From Nonomuraea ceibae (GTDB lineage Bacteria; Actinomycetota; Actinomycetes; Streptosporangiales; Streptosporangiaceae), in NCBI RefSeq assembly GCF_019396325.1, contig NZ_JAHKRO010000010.1, positions 62,001 to 126,000 of the forward strand: a DNA stretch of 64,000 nt. Direction: 5' to 3'. Shown piece after piece: positions 15,848-24,642 of this stretch. Numbering within the stretch: position 1 is the first letter of the stretch; every line of letters starts with the position of its first letter. Under the pieces are notes generated by a model. The model was not told the origin of the DNA and searched no databases. It was given only the letters and a program-made list of their open reading frames with translations. The translations under genes were made by a program, and so were the position numbers.

Positions 15848-17035
15848 ATGATCAAGGCTTGGAAGGCGGTGCCCGTGCTCGTCGGCGACGGCGGGCTGGC
15901 GGTCGCCCTGGCGCTGGTGACCTTGGGAGTTCCGCTGCTGGGGTCCGGCACGACGAACCCGAACGGGTTCACGCCGGTCTGGGCGGTGCTGGCCTGCGCG
16001 GTGTGCGCGCCATTGACCGTGCGCCGCCGTCTGCCACTGACCGCGGCGCTCGCCTCGGGCACCGCCGTCCTGCTCGCGATCATTCTCGGCCACCCTTCCG
16101 TCGCGACCTGGGTGACGGTCGTGGCGTTCGCCTCGGCGGCCTACCACCGCGACCGGGCACGGTGGTTGACCGCGGTCCTCGCGGCCTGCTGGCTGGTCAC
16201 AGCCGGTCTGTTGACAGGCGATGCCCCGTCGGACCCGTCAAGTCTGTCCCGGCTGGCAATGTCGGTGTTCGCCGGCCTCGCCCCGGTCCTGCTCGGCCAC
16301 GTACTGCGGCTGAACCAGAGCAGGACCCAGCAACTCGTCCTGGTCGAGCGGGCCCAGGAGCGCACCCGGATCGCCCGGGACGTGCACGACGTGGTGGGCC
16401 ACCATCTCAGCGCGATCCGGCTGCAGGCAGTGGGGGCGCGGAGGGGCACACCCGCCGACGCCGATCAGGCGCTGAAGACGATCGCGGAGATTTCCGCCAC
16501 CGCGCTCGGCGACACTCGGCGGCTGCTCGGCCTGCTCCGCGACGACGACGGCGACACCGACCTCGGCTCGCTGGCCGCTCGCCTGTCACAGCAGGGGCTC
16601 CGGGTGCGGCTGCGCGGCGGCTCCCTGCTGGAGGGGGTTGCCCTACGGGTACGGCATGCGGCCTACCGGATCGTTCAGGAGTCGCTGACCAACGTGATGC
16701 GGCACTCCGGGAGCGCGCAGGCCACGGTGCGGATCGAACGCAGCGGCCACGACCTGACGATCGTCGTGCAGGATGACGGGCAGGCGACACCCAGCAGTCC
16801 GGCCAGGCCCGACGGGGATGGGCTACGCGGGATGCGGGAGCGAGCGGAACTGCTCGGAGGCACGCTCACCGCGGGGCCGCGTACCTCTCGCGGGTGGCAG
16901 GTCACCGCCCGCCTGCCCGTGGATGATTCCGCCGGCCGGACGCCCACCGCGACAGGAGCGAGTCCTGCCCCGACCGCGAGCCGCCCCAAGCCGCGATCCG
17001 CAGCCGGCCGTGACACACAGGAGGCCACTTCGTGA
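15848..17035 (+). CDS. Sensor histidine kinase, NarL-type partner
   Basis: 395-residue kinase. Five hydrophobic segments in residues 10-155, then ERTRIARDVHDVVGHHLSAI with His near 180, and the ATPase motifs VQESLTNVMRHSG, VVQDDGQATPS and GDGLRGMRERAELLGG. A Pro/Arg/Thr-rich tail (about 40 residues) follows the catalytic domain and looks disordered. It lies between a secreted peptidase gene (7-base gap) and its regulator (GTGA overlap). Confidence 0.94.
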   Translation: MIKAWKAVPVLVGDGGLAVALALVTLGVPLLGSGTTNPNGFTPVWAVLACAVCAPLTVRRRLPLTAALASGTAVLLAIILGHPSVATWVTVVAFASAAYHRDRARWLTAVLAACWLVTAGLLTGDAPSDPSSLSRLAMSVFAGLAPVLLGHVLRLNQSRTQQLVLVERAQERTRIARDVHDVVGHHLSAIRLQAVGARRGTPADADQALKTIAEISATALGDTRRLLGLLRDDDGDTDLGSLAARLSQQGLRVRLRGGSLLEGVALRVRHAAYRIVQESLTNVMRHSGSAQATVRIERSGHDLTIVVQDDGQATPSSPARPDGDGLRGMRERAELLGGTLTAGPRTSRGWQVTARLPVDDSAGRTPTATGASPAPTASRPKPRSAAGRDTQEATS

Positions 17036-17688
17036 GCATCCGCCTGATAGTCGCCGACGACCAGGCGCCCACCCGGGAGGGTCTGCGTCTGCTCCTGTCG
17101 TCCGAACCGGACCTGGAGGTCGTGGCGCTGGCGGCCGACGGGTTCGAGCTGGTCGAGATGGCCCGGCGGCACCGGCCGGACGTTGTGCTCACCGACATCC
17201 GCATGCCGCGCATGGACGGACTTGCCGCGATCCGCGGCCTGCTGGCTCTCGACCCTGCGCCGGCCGTGGTGGCACTGACCACATTCGACCTCGACGACTA
17301 TCTGTTCGGCGCGTTGCAGGCCGGGGCGGTCGGGTTCCTGCTGAAGGAGAGCGACCCCGGCCTGATCCTGGACGCGGTGCGAGTCGCCCACAACGGGCAG
17401 GGGCTGGTGGACCCTCGGGTGACCCCCCGTCTGCTGAACCGCTTCATGGCGACCTCACCACGTCCGTCCACCGAACCGGCCACCCTGACGCCACGCGAGA
17501 CCGACGTGTTGCGCCATCTCGCCGCAGGCTACAGCAACGCCGAGATCGCCCAGGCACTGGTGATCTCGCCCGGTACGGCCAAGGTTCACATCGAGCGGAT
17601 CCTGGCCAAGCTGGGGGTGCGGACTCGTGTGCAGGCGGCCATCTACGCCCACCGGCATGGCCTCGTCACCTGGGCCGACCTTCCCTGA
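17032..17688 (+). CDS. LuxR/NarL-family response regulator
   Basis: 218-residue regulator starting at GTG 17032. Acidic pocket IRLIVADDQAPTREGL, phospho-acceptor near Asp55 in VVLTDIRMPRMDG, switch Thr in VVALTTFDLDD and Lys in GFLLKESD. HTH in LTPRETDVLRHLAAGYSNAE with SPGTAKVHIERILAKLGV. It is the third intact NarL-type regulator in the window, last gene of the peptidase-kinase-regulator operon. Confidence 0.95.
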   Translation: MSIRLIVADDQAPTREGLRLLLSSEPDLEVVALAADGFELVEMARRHRPDVVLTDIRMPRMDGLAAIRGLLALDPAPAVVALTTFDLDDYLFGALQAGAVGFLLKESDPGLILDAVRVAHNGQGLVDPRVTPRLLNRFMATSPRPSTEPATLTPRETDVLRHLAAGYSNAEIAQALVISPGTAKVHIERILAKLGVRTRVQAAIYAHRHGLVTWADLP

Positions 17689-17782
17689 GCGCGCGACATC
17701 GCTGGGGCGCTCTGCCATGAATCCCTATGATTGTGACATCGAAGCTCGGGCGTCACCAAGGATGGGGACGAGGTAACGCGGG

Positions 17783-18469
17783 ATGCACGCAGAGGGCCGT
17801 ATCGAGCGGGCCAGGCTGGCCTATGAGCGGGCTGTCTACGCTGGTGACCAGGGCGTGTTGTCTGAGGCAGAGCGGGAGTTGGACAAGGTCGAGGCTGATC
17901 TCGCGCTGGCTCGAGGTCGGATCTTGCATGCGCGGTTTCTCGAGGAACGTCACGAGGATTCCCACGAACTGGCCTTGATGGAGCGTGCGGCACACCTCTA
18001 TCGGAGGCTCGGCGATGTGGCCGGAGAAGCTGAGGCGCTGTTCTGGATGGGGTGCGTCCACCAGGTCATTCGTGGCGATGCCGATTCCGCGATCCCTCTG
18101 TTCGAACAGTCTCTTGAGCTGGCGCTGAAAGCCGACGACCTGGGAATTCAATCCGAGGTGCTTCGTCACCTGGGCATCGCCGATCATTCTGCGGGCCGGT
18201 TGGACAGTGCACGGGAGAAGCTGGAGGAGTCGGTACGGCTGCGCCGGCGTATTGAGCTTTGGGCAGGAGTCGCGGCCAATCAGGTCGGCCTGATTTACAT
18301 CGCTGCGGCGCAGGGGCGCAGGGACGACGCGCTGGCACTGGCAGAGGAGGCGTACGCGATCGCGGAGTCCTGCGGTGCCGAGCGCATCGTGCGCCAGATC
18401 GTTGAGGCAAGAGCGCAGCTTCAGACCCCCGGTAACCGATCGGAACGAGACCAGGCGGAGGACAGGTAG
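17783..18469 (+). CDS. Tetratricopeptide-repeat protein
   Basis: 228-residue all-helical protein with about four TPR-like units: LALMERAAHLYRRLGDVAGE, DADSAIPLFEQSLELALKAD, GRLDSAREKLEESVRLRRR and GRRDDALALAEEAYAIAESC. No enzymatic domain, signal peptide or membrane segment. Such proteins scaffold protein contacts or are the C-terminal module of AfsR/SARP-type regulators, but this one stands alone. Its third-position GC is slightly lower than that of its neighbours. Confidence 0.8.
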   Translation: MHAEGRIERARLAYERAVYAGDQGVLSEAERELDKVEADLALARGRILHARFLEERHEDSHELALMERAAHLYRRLGDVAGEAEALFWMGCVHQVIRGDADSAIPLFEQSLELALKADDLGIQSEVLRHLGIADHSAGRLDSAREKLEESVRLRRRIELWAGVAANQVGLIYIAAAQGRRDDALALAEEAYAIAESCGAERIVRQIVEARAQLQTPGNRSERDQAEDR

Positions 18470-18595
18470 GGGTTTTCACCCTCGCCTTGATCGGGTCCTG
18501 AGGGCCTCGGAGGTCCCACCTTGAGCTTCAAACTCACGACAGCGGGGGCTTGAGCGCGGGAAAGCGCCGAGGCCACCACCCGAGGGTGGTCGCTC

Positions 18596-19069
18596 ATGGA
18601 GATCGTCAGCCTCATGCTGGACGCCGGCTGGGCGTGGGCGGGGCTGGGGGTGCTGGCGGGATGGCGGGCCACTCGTGGGGGCGCCCCAACGGGCCGCCGC
18701 CTGGCGCGAGGCGCCGTCGCCGGTGTGGTGGCCCTGCTCGCCGCCACCGCTGCCTACTACATCGCCGACACGATCGTCCACGACGTCTCATCCGGCTCCT
18801 ACGCCTACGACACGGTCTACTGGTGGGTGGCGAGCGCCTTGTTCGGTCCGGTGCTCGGCGCCATCGGAGCCTGCGCCGGACATCCGGGAGTGATCGGCAT
18901 GCTCGCCCGGCTGACCGTGCCGGTCGGCGCGGCCGTACAGATGGCCGTGCTGCCACCGGGCAGGAACGATGTGCTCACCAACATCGGGCAGTGGGTCGTG
19001 TGGACGGCGGCCGCTGTGGCTGCCGGCCTGGTGGTTGCCCACTTCCTGCGCGTACGGCGACGGGCCTAG
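18596..19069 (+). CDS. Four-helix integral membrane protein, unknown function
   Basis: 157 residues with four predicted membrane helices, for example GAVAGVVALLAATAAYYIAD, YWWVASALFGPVLGAIGACA and IGQWVVWTAAAVAAGLVVAH, and an Arg-rich cytosolic tail (RVRRRA). ATG 18596 is preceded by GAGG. It resembles small DUF6518-type membrane proteins of actinobacteria by layout only. It ends nine bases before the next gene, so the two are probably cotranscribed. Confidence 0.72.
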   Translation: MEIVSLMLDAGWAWAGLGVLAGWRATRGGAPTGRRLARGAVAGVVALLAATAAYYIADTIVHDVSSGSYAYDTVYWWVASALFGPVLGAIGACAGHPGVIGMLARLTVPVGAAVQMAVLPPGRNDVLTNIGQWVVWTAAAVAAGLVVAHFLRVRRRA

Positions 19070-19078
19070 GCTGTCCCG

Positions 19079-20146
19079 GTGCTCAACTTGGTGGAGTGGA
19101 CCAGGCTGGAGCCGTGGCGAGTCGCTCGTGCCCGCACCGACCGCGGCGAGTCCGTGATCGTCAAGTGGGCGGGTCCCCATGTCGACGGCAGGCACACCGA
19201 CGCCTGGCGGCTGCGCACAGAGGTGGCCGCGCTGCGGTTTCTGGCAGACGATCTCAGCGTTGACCTGGCGCCACGCGTCCTGGCGGAGGATCTTCGCGCC
19301 GAGCGTGTCATCCTTCAGGATCTGGCGCCGCGCGTCGCGCTGGACGGACTCCTGCGGCGAGATGGCGTCGTCGCACATGCCCCGCGCCTGGAGGCATTCG
19401 CCCGGGCCCGTGGCGAGCTGGGCGCGGTCACCGCCGGACACGCCGAGCTGTACTACCGCAGGCGACACCTCCTGGGGCCGGTCGATCCCGAGGCCGACCG
19501 GCTCGGGCACGTCACCCGGCTGCGCAGGGAGAGTTCTTCTCAGGCCGAGGCGCTGGGCGTGCCTCTCACCGGGGCCGTGGAGCGCGAACTGGCTCGCGCG
19601 CTGGACGTGCTGGCCGATCCGGGGCCGTTCCTGGCACTCAGCAACGGCGATCCGGAGACCAACAACGTCCTGGTCCGTACGGACGGGCCGGCCGACGCGC
19701 GCTTGATCGACTTCGAGTTCGCCGGGTTCACCCATGCCCTGCACGATGCCGTCTGCCTGTATGTCCCCGGTCCTGCCTGGATGTGGGTCGGCGGCTCCGC
19801 GACGCTGCCGCAGGTGGGGGACGTCTACCGGCGTGCTCTGGCGGCCGGGGTGCCGCAGGCCGAGGACGATCGGCTCTATGGGACGGCCTTGGCGGCGGCG
19901 TGCGTGGCGTTCGCGCTTGCCCGCCTGTCGCGCCGTCACCGGCTGGACGGGCGTCCGGCCGGTGACGACAGCCGGGCCCAGCTCGTCACCTCCTTGGAGG
20001 CCGCTGCTTCCGCTGCCCGGGAGCATCGTGCTCTGCCGTACCTGGCGGGCCTGTGCCTGCACCTGGCGGAGGCCCTGCGCCGCCGCTGGCCCGACGCGGA
20101 CGTGGACACCGCCGCTCTGGCGCCCTACACGCCACGCCGCCGCTGA
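19079..20146 (+). CDS. Phosphotransferase family protein (APH-like fold)
   Basis: 355-residue protein of the aminoglycoside phosphotransferase/choline kinase superfamily. Nucleotide-lobe Lys in ESVIVKWAGP, Brenner-type catalytic loop SNGDPETNNVLV (near residue 190) and the metal-binding Asp in RLIDFEFAGF. The loop starts with Asn rather than the usual His (HGD....N), as in a number of divergent members. GTG 19079 is the start. The small-molecule substrate is unknown, and resistance to an aminoglycoside is not implied. Confidence 0.82.
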   Translation: MLNLVEWTRLEPWRVARARTDRGESVIVKWAGPHVDGRHTDAWRLRTEVAALRFLADDLSVDLAPRVLAEDLRAERVILQDLAPRVALDGLLRRDGVVAHAPRLEAFARARGELGAVTAGHAELYYRRRHLLGPVDPEADRLGHVTRLRRESSSQAEALGVPLTGAVERELARALDVLADPGPFLALSNGDPETNNVLVRTDGPADARLIDFEFAGFTHALHDAVCLYVPGPAWMWVGGSATLPQVGDVYRRALAAGVPQAEDDRLYGTALAAACVAFALARLSRRHRLDGRPAGDDSRAQLVTSLEAAASAAREHRALPYLAGLCLHLAEALRRRWPDADVDTAALAPYTPRRR

Positions 20147-20321
20147 CGGGGACGATCAGGAACCGCTCCGCTCGAATCGGGCGACGCCTGCCGAGCAGGA
20201 CGCGTCAGCAGGCGCTCCCACTCCTGCCAGCCCCTGCCCCGGTGAGGCGGAAGGCAGGCGCCAGCACGGCGGGGTCGCCGGGCAGGTCGAACCCGGCGGT
20301 CTGGAGCCGCTGGAGGGGTGG

Positions 20322-21407
20322 TCAGCAGAACATCGGCTTGGCCGCGTCCTTGGGAACCTCCGGTACGGAGTCGACGACCTTCACCGACATCACCGCCATA
20401 CTGCCGCCCGGGATCTCCTCGACCTGTCCGCCCTCCTTCCGGCCGATCCAGCTCCGGGATCCGAGGAACCGGTACGTGCCCGGCTCGAAGATGAGCTCCC
20501 CACGCTCCCAGCCGCTGGGATGCTCGAACTTGAGCGAGACGCCCACCCCGCGTCGCCCAGCGGTGTCGGTCAGCTCCGGGACGATGGTCACGGTCGGCAT
20601 CTTCGACAGCGCGCCGAAGATCGTGGCCCTGGTCCGGGAGGAGATGAGCGGGTTCTGCGCCAGCTTGAGCAACCGGCTCGCGACGACCTTGTCGACCCGC
20701 ATGTCGATCTCGTTCTGGCCCAGCTCCGTCTCACCTCGTCTGGCCTGGTCGGACCGTACGAACGCCGTCGCGTCCTGGCGGATCTTCGCCAGAAGCCGAT
20801 CGGGATCGGCGGGCAGATCGGCGACCTGCGGGGGCGCGCCCAGGGAGCCCCTGCGGCACTGCCCGGCGCGCTCGTACTCCACGGTCCCGGGCGCTTGCAC
20901 CTGCGTCGGGCCTGGTCCGCTGATGACCTGTATCTGCCCGTACGTCGAGCGCGTCAGCGCGGGCTTGGCGGGGTCCTCGGCGGGCATCCACATCTCTCGG
21001 CGCACGTGCCGGGTGTAGTCGCCCTCGGAACCGCTGGCGAAGGTGACGGCCTCCTGGTCGACGTAGAAATACTGCCCCGGCCCGGGCCGTACGTCCTCCT
21101 TCGCCGCGACCGTGGCCGCGTTCCGGAGCAACTCGGCGGCACTGGCCGGAGCGGCCACGAACGGAGCGGAGTCTTCACCGCCACGCACCATGACGAGTCC
21201 CGCGGTCACCGCCGCCGCGAGGCCGGCAGCCAGGCCGGCCCTCATCACCAGCCTGCGGCCCGGGAAGCGGCGAGCAGGCCGCGCGGTGCCGGCCCGTTCG
21301 GCCTCCATCTCTTCGGCCACCAGCACCCATGCGCGCGCGGTCACCTCGGGCGCGGGTTCGGGCAGGCTGTCGTGGTGAGCCTTGATCGCTTCGAGTTCGT
21401 TCATCAC
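20322..21407 (-). CDS. CU044_5270-type membrane-anchored protein
   Basis: 361 residues. A short cytosolic N-terminus (MMNELEAIKAHHDSLPEP) resembles the anti-sigma-like tail of this family, followed by one membrane helix (AGLAAGLAAAVTAGLVMV, near 57-75) and an extracytoplasmic domain with PGPGQYFYVDQEAVTF and FEPGTYRFLGSRSW. This is the actinobacterial CU044_5270 family, regularly encoded after an ECF sigma factor. Start overlaps the sigma stop (ATGA), so translation is coupled. It could modulate the sigma factor, but no zinc-binding anti-sigma motif is present. Confidence 0.85.
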   Translation of the reverse strand: MMNELEAIKAHHDSLPEPAPEVTARAWVLVAEEMEAERAGTARPARRFPGRRLVMRAGLAAGLAAAVTAGLVMVRGGEDSAPFVAAPASAAELLRNAATVAAKEDVRPGPGQYFYVDQEAVTFASGSEGDYTRHVRREMWMPAEDPAKPALTRSTYGQIQVISGPGPTQVQAPGTVEYERAGQCRRGSLGAPPQVADLPADPDRLLAKIRQDATAFVRSDQARRGETELGQNEIDMRVDKVVASRLLKLAQNPLISSRTRATIFGALSKMPTVTIVPELTDTAGRRGVGVSLKFEHPSGWERGELIFEPGTYRFLGSRSWIGRKEGGQVEEIPGGSMAVMSVKVVDSVPEVPKDAAKPMFC

Positions 21408-21991
21408 AGTGCCTCCCCGGCGGGACCGATGCTCTTGCGGAGCTTCTTGCGGGCGCGGTTGAGGCGTGAGCCCACCGTTCCCTGCGGTATGCCGAGAGCC
21501 TCGGCCACCTCGTCGTAGCTGAGCTGGGCGCAGGCGACCAGCACCAGGACATCCCGGTCCCCGGCCGAGAGCCGGGCGAGGCCCGCGGCCAGCCGCGGTT
21601 GCATGGTCGCCGCAGAGACCCGCTGCACCACGCGCTCGTCGTGGCTGGCGATCTGCGCGGCATCGGCGCTTCTGGCCAGCGCCCGGTATCTGCGCGCTTC
21701 ACCACGGTGGTGGTCGGCGATCAGGTTGGAGGCGATGCCGTACAGCCAGGGGCGCGCGCTGGAGCAGGTGAGGTCGAAGCGGTCCCGGCCGCGAAAGGCG
21801 CGCAGGAAGGTCTCCGCGGTGAGGTCGTCCGCGGCGGACTCGCCCAAGCGCAGGTGAACGTAGCGGTGGATGGCCGCGAAATAGCGATCGAAGACCGCGC
21901 CGAAGCGATCCGGGTCACGCCACGACGCCTCTATCAGCTGCGCGTCGGTGTCCTCGCTGGGAGGCGCCGAATCTTGGGGTGGAGCTGGCAT
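21404..21991 (-). CDS. ECF-type RNA polymerase sigma factor
   Basis: 195-residue sigma-70 family factor. Region 2 includes DRYFAAIHRYVHLRLGES and DDLTAETFLRAFRGRDRF; the promoter-melting segment is ARPWLYGIASNLIADHHR. Region 4 is LSAGDRDVLVLVACAQLSYDEVAEALGIPQGTVGSRLNRARKKLR. ATG 21991 is preceded by AAAGG. It directs polymerase to its own regulon, probably including this operon. Confidence 0.94.
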   Translation of the reverse strand: MPAPPQDSAPPSEDTDAQLIEASWRDPDRFGAVFDRYFAAIHRYVHLRLGESAADDLTAETFLRAFRGRDRFDLTCSSARPWLYGIASNLIADHHRGEARRYRALARSADAAQIASHDERVVQRVSAATMQPRLAAGLARLSAGDRDVLVLVACAQLSYDEVAEALGIPQGTVGSRLNRARKKLRKSIGPAGEAL

Positions 21992-22216
21992 GCATGCTTG
22001 CCTTTCAGGCGGTTACCTCGGAACACCCCTGGTTCGGCGAACTCCCGATTCCTCTTCACGGTCCATCGCGTGACCCGAGGACGGCTGCATGCCTGACCCT
22101 GCCATTCAGGCTCGCCGGGCATGGTGGCCGAGCGCTCCCGGCCAGTTCAGCGCCGCCACAGGCGCCGGCCGCGCGTCTTTGACCATGAACCTGCGGTCAG
22201 GCTGTCGGGTCCGGTG

Positions 22217-23863
22217 TCATGGTGCCGTCTCTTCCTTGACGGGTGCGGCGCCCAGGGCGTGGAAGTAGTCGTTGACGGGCGCGAGGTCGATGCTGTCGCC
22301 GCGGTAGCCGACGTATTTGTCCGGGCGAATCACGTACAGGCTGGGGCGGCGGACGCCGTAGCGGTTGTGCGCTTCGCTGCGCAGGTCGGCGAAGACGCCG
22401 CCGGAGAGGCCGGGTGGCAGGTGGCCGCGGGTGATGAGATGGACCTCGCCGTGCCCGGCCATCGCCTCGTGCGCCGTGGCCTGCCAGCGGGCCAGGGTGG
22501 CGGAATCGGTGGTGTCGGCGGCGAACAGCAGAAGGTGGTGGCCGGGGGTGCGGAGGAGGTGCCGCAGGGAGACCGGGCCCTGGCGGTTCTCGAGGTAGCT
22601 GTCGCGCATCAGCTCGCCGGCTTCCGGTCCGGTGGAGGCGATGTCACTCCACGCCTTGGCCCGGGACTCGTTCCAGCGCTGGAAGACGAGGTGGCTGTCG
22701 CGGTAGTGGACGAGGTGTTCGCCGAAGGCGTTCGACAGCCGCTGCTGCACGGGGTTGAGCTTGCCGAGCAGGCGCAGCGCGTGCCGTCTGGCTCTGCGGG
22801 CGACCAGGGTGGTGCCGGTGGCGATCTTCGTGGTGGTCGAGGTGGCCTCGACCACGGCCTTGACCACGGGCCAGCGTTCGGTCTGGTAGCTGTCCAGGAG
22901 GGATTCGTCGGCGCGGCCGGTGACGACGAGCGCGAGTTTCCAGCCCAGGTTGTACGCGTCCTGCATGCCGGTGTTCATGCCCTGGCCGCCCACCGGGCTG
23001 TGGCTGTGCGCGGCGTCTCCGGCCAGCAGGATCCGGCCGTCGCGGAGCCGGTCGGCCAGGCTTTCGCGGGCCACGAACGACGAACTCCACTGCAGGTCGC
23101 GGACGCCAGGGTCGAGGGGGGTGCGTTCGGCGACCCAGGTGGCGAAGTCGTCCAGCCCGGGGGTGCGCGGTGGCCGGTCGTCCGGCGTGCTGGCCAGGAT
23201 GCGCCAGTAGCCCCCGACCATCGGGAAGACGGCCACCAGGCCGGATCGGTCGAAGTAGACGTGGAAACGATCCCGCGTCAGCGGCCAGTCCACGGCGACG
23301 TCGCCCAGGATGAAGCCCCGCTTCAGATCGGTCCTCACCCGGCCGATGCCCGCCGTCTCGCGAACGGTGCTGTGGGCGCCGTCGGCACCGATCAGCCAGC
23401 CTGTTCGGCACCGCTCGCGGCGACCGTCCTCGTGCTCGAGTTCGACGCTGACGCCGTGCTCGTCCGTCTTCTGACCGAGCAGGCGGGTGCCCCATTCGAC
23501 GGTGACCCCGAGGTGCTCGGCGTGCTCGCGCAGCAGCGCGACCGTCTGCCACTGCGGGATGCACAGGTCCAGCGGGAACGAGGAGTCCACGGCTGTCACG
23601 TCCATCTCGGCCAGCGTCGTCGTCCCCTGGTAGAAGTTCAGCGTGTGCAGCGGGACGCCTCGGTCGAGGGCGGCCTGGGCCAGCCCGATGTCGTCCAGCA
23701 TCTCCAGCGATCGGGCCACGATGGAGACCGCCCGGCTCTCTCGATGGTCGGCGCTCTCGGCGTTGACGACGCGCGGGATGACGCCTCTGCGTGCCAGTTC
23801 TATGGCCAGCACCAGTCCGGTCGGGCCCGCACCGGCGATGAGGATGTCGGCGTTCACGGTCAC
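22217..23863 (-). CDS. FAD-dependent aromatic monooxygenase
   Basis: 548-residue class A flavoprotein monooxygenase (FAD_binding_3). N-terminal dinucleotide motif ILIAGAGPTGLVLAIELARR, the substrate-side DG motif region GADGAHSTVRE, and the FAD-ribityl motif LLAGDAAHSHSPVGGQGMN. The C-terminal thioredoxin-like part (PSLYVIRPDKYVGYRG) matches phenol or polyketide hydroxylases and rifampicin-monooxygenase-like enzymes. GTG 23863 follows AAGGA at good spacing. It sits downstream of a TetR gene with two palindromic sites in the 81-base gap, so it is probably an inducible hydroxylase for an aromatic compound or drug. Confidence 0.92.
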   Translation of the reverse strand: MTVNADILIAGAGPTGLVLAIELARRGVIPRVVNAESADHRESRAVSIVARSLEMLDDIGLAQAALDRGVPLHTLNFYQGTTTLAEMDVTAVDSSFPLDLCIPQWQTVALLREHAEHLGVTVEWGTRLLGQKTDEHGVSVELEHEDGRRERCRTGWLIGADGAHSTVRETAGIGRVRTDLKRGFILGDVAVDWPLTRDRFHVYFDRSGLVAVFPMVGGYWRILASTPDDRPPRTPGLDDFATWVAERTPLDPGVRDLQWSSSFVARESLADRLRDGRILLAGDAAHSHSPVGGQGMNTGMQDAYNLGWKLALVVTGRADESLLDSYQTERWPVVKAVVEATSTTTKIATGTTLVARRARRHALRLLGKLNPVQQRLSNAFGEHLVHYRDSHLVFQRWNESRAKAWSDIASTGPEAGELMRDSYLENRQGPVSLRHLLRTPGHHLLLFAADTTDSATLARWQATAHEAMAGHGEVHLITRGHLPPGLSGGVFADLRSEAHNRYGVRRPSLYVIRPDKYVGYRGDSIDLAPVNDYFHALGAAPVKEETAP

Positions 23864-23875
23864 AGATCCATCCTT

Positions 23876-23893
23876 AGAACGAATGATCGTTCT
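23876..23893. promoter_or_regulatory. TetR operator 1 (before the FAD monooxygenase)
   Basis: AGAACGA-ATGA-TCGTTCT is a perfect inverted repeat 13 bases upstream of the monooxygenase start. The same half-site, AGAACGA, recurs at three further places around the tetR gene, which makes these the probable binding sites of that regulator. Confidence 0.8.
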
Positions 23894-23928
23894 TTTTAGA
23901 ACAGCACGATGCCGACTCCAACGTCAAG

Positions 23929-23947
23929 AGCGAATGTTCGTTCTCTA
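23929..23947. promoter_or_regulatory. TetR operator 2 (between tetR and the monooxygenase)
   Basis: AGAGCGAATGTTCGTTCTCT, an imperfect version of the same inverted repeat, overlaps the tetR stop. Read on the minus strand it is followed directly by TTGACG, a -35-like hexamer, so repressor binding would cover the monooxygenase promoter. Confidence 0.65.
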
Positions 23948-24550
23948 TTGACCGGCCTGCCTCGACGCCGACATCAGGGCCTTCAGGCCGCTCCTGAACG
24001 CCGCCGGGTCCGCGTGCCCGTACACCGCACGCGCCACCAGGAACCCGTCCACGAGCGCCATCAGGACATCGGCCACCTGCTCCGCCGGCACGTCCGCGGA
24101 CAGCAGCCCGCGCCGCTGGTGACGGGCCACGAGGCCGCCGACCACGTGGCGCGCCTCCTGCACGACCTCCTGCAGCTTCGCGCGCAGCGACGGCGAGCGC
24201 AGCGCCTCCGCCCACACCTGGACCAGGAACTGCGCGGACTCGCGTGAGCCGGACAGCGGCGGACGGCCGACGCCCAGCACGAGGTCGACGATGTCGTCCA
24301 GATCCGGCGGCGCCGCGTCGTCCGCCTCGAACGCCGAAGCGACCTCGGCCAGAGCCTCGGAGGCGGTCGCGGCGATGATGTCGTCCTTGCTCTTGAAGTA
24401 GCGGTAGACGGCTCCGGCCGACAGTTCCGCCTCGGCCAGCACGTCCTGCATGGAAGTGGCATGGAAGCCGTTGCGAAGGAAGCAGCGGCGGGCGGCGTCC
24501 AGGATCTGGCGGCGGCGGGCTTCGAGATGTTCTTTGGGCATGCGGGCCAT
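23945..24550 (-). CDS. TetR-family transcriptional regulator
   Basis: 201-residue repressor. HTH in residues 10-55: ARRRQILDAARRCFLRNGFHATSMQDVLAEA, then LSAGAVYRYFKSKDDIIAA. The ligand domain follows (VDLVLGVGRPPLSGSRESAQF). It is followed by the monooxygenase gene on the same strand and is divergent from a DoxX-like gene; four AGAACGA-type inverted repeats lie around it. A minus-strand promoter TTGTCA-17-TACGTT (24585-24557) puts transcription start at the ATG itself, so the message is probably leaderless and the -10 lies inside an operator (autoregulation). Confidence 0.93.
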   Translation of the reverse strand: MARMPKEHLEARRRQILDAARRCFLRNGFHATSMQDVLAEAELSAGAVYRYFKSKDDIIAATASEALAEVASAFEADDAAPPDLDDIVDLVLGVGRPPLSGSRESAQFLVQVWAEALRSPSLRAKLQEVVQEARHVVGGLVARHQRRGLLSADVPAEQVADVLMALVDGFLVARAVYGHADPAAFRSGLKALMSASRQAGQ

Positions 24551-24556
24551 GGACCG

Positions 24557-24623
24557 AACGTAGAACGAACATTCGTCCTTGACAACTTCGCCGTGTACGT
24601 CATAGTGAAAGAACGTTCGTTCT
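24557..24623. promoter_or_regulatory. Divergent promoters with two TetR operators
   Basis: Plus strand: TTGACA at 24579-24584 and CATAGT at 24601-24606 (16-bp spacer) drive the DoxX-like gene. Minus strand: TTGTCA/TACGTT drive tetR. Operator 3, AGAACGAACATTCGTCCT (24562-24579), covers the tetR -10 and abuts the plus -35. Operator 4, AGAACGTTCGTTCT (24610-24623), covers the plus-strand start site. One repressor can thus close both promoters. Confidence 0.75.
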
Positions 24624-24642
24624 CTATAGAAAGGATCATGCC

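Noticed and set aside
19079-20146. APH-like gene as an aminoglycoside resistance determinant
   Set aside because: The catalytic loop is divergent (NGD instead of HGD) and there is no resistance context; only superfamily membership is supported.
20322-21991. Sigma factor with a classical zinc anti-sigma partner
   Set aside because: The downstream protein has no HxxxCxxC motif; it belongs to the CU044_5270-type family instead.
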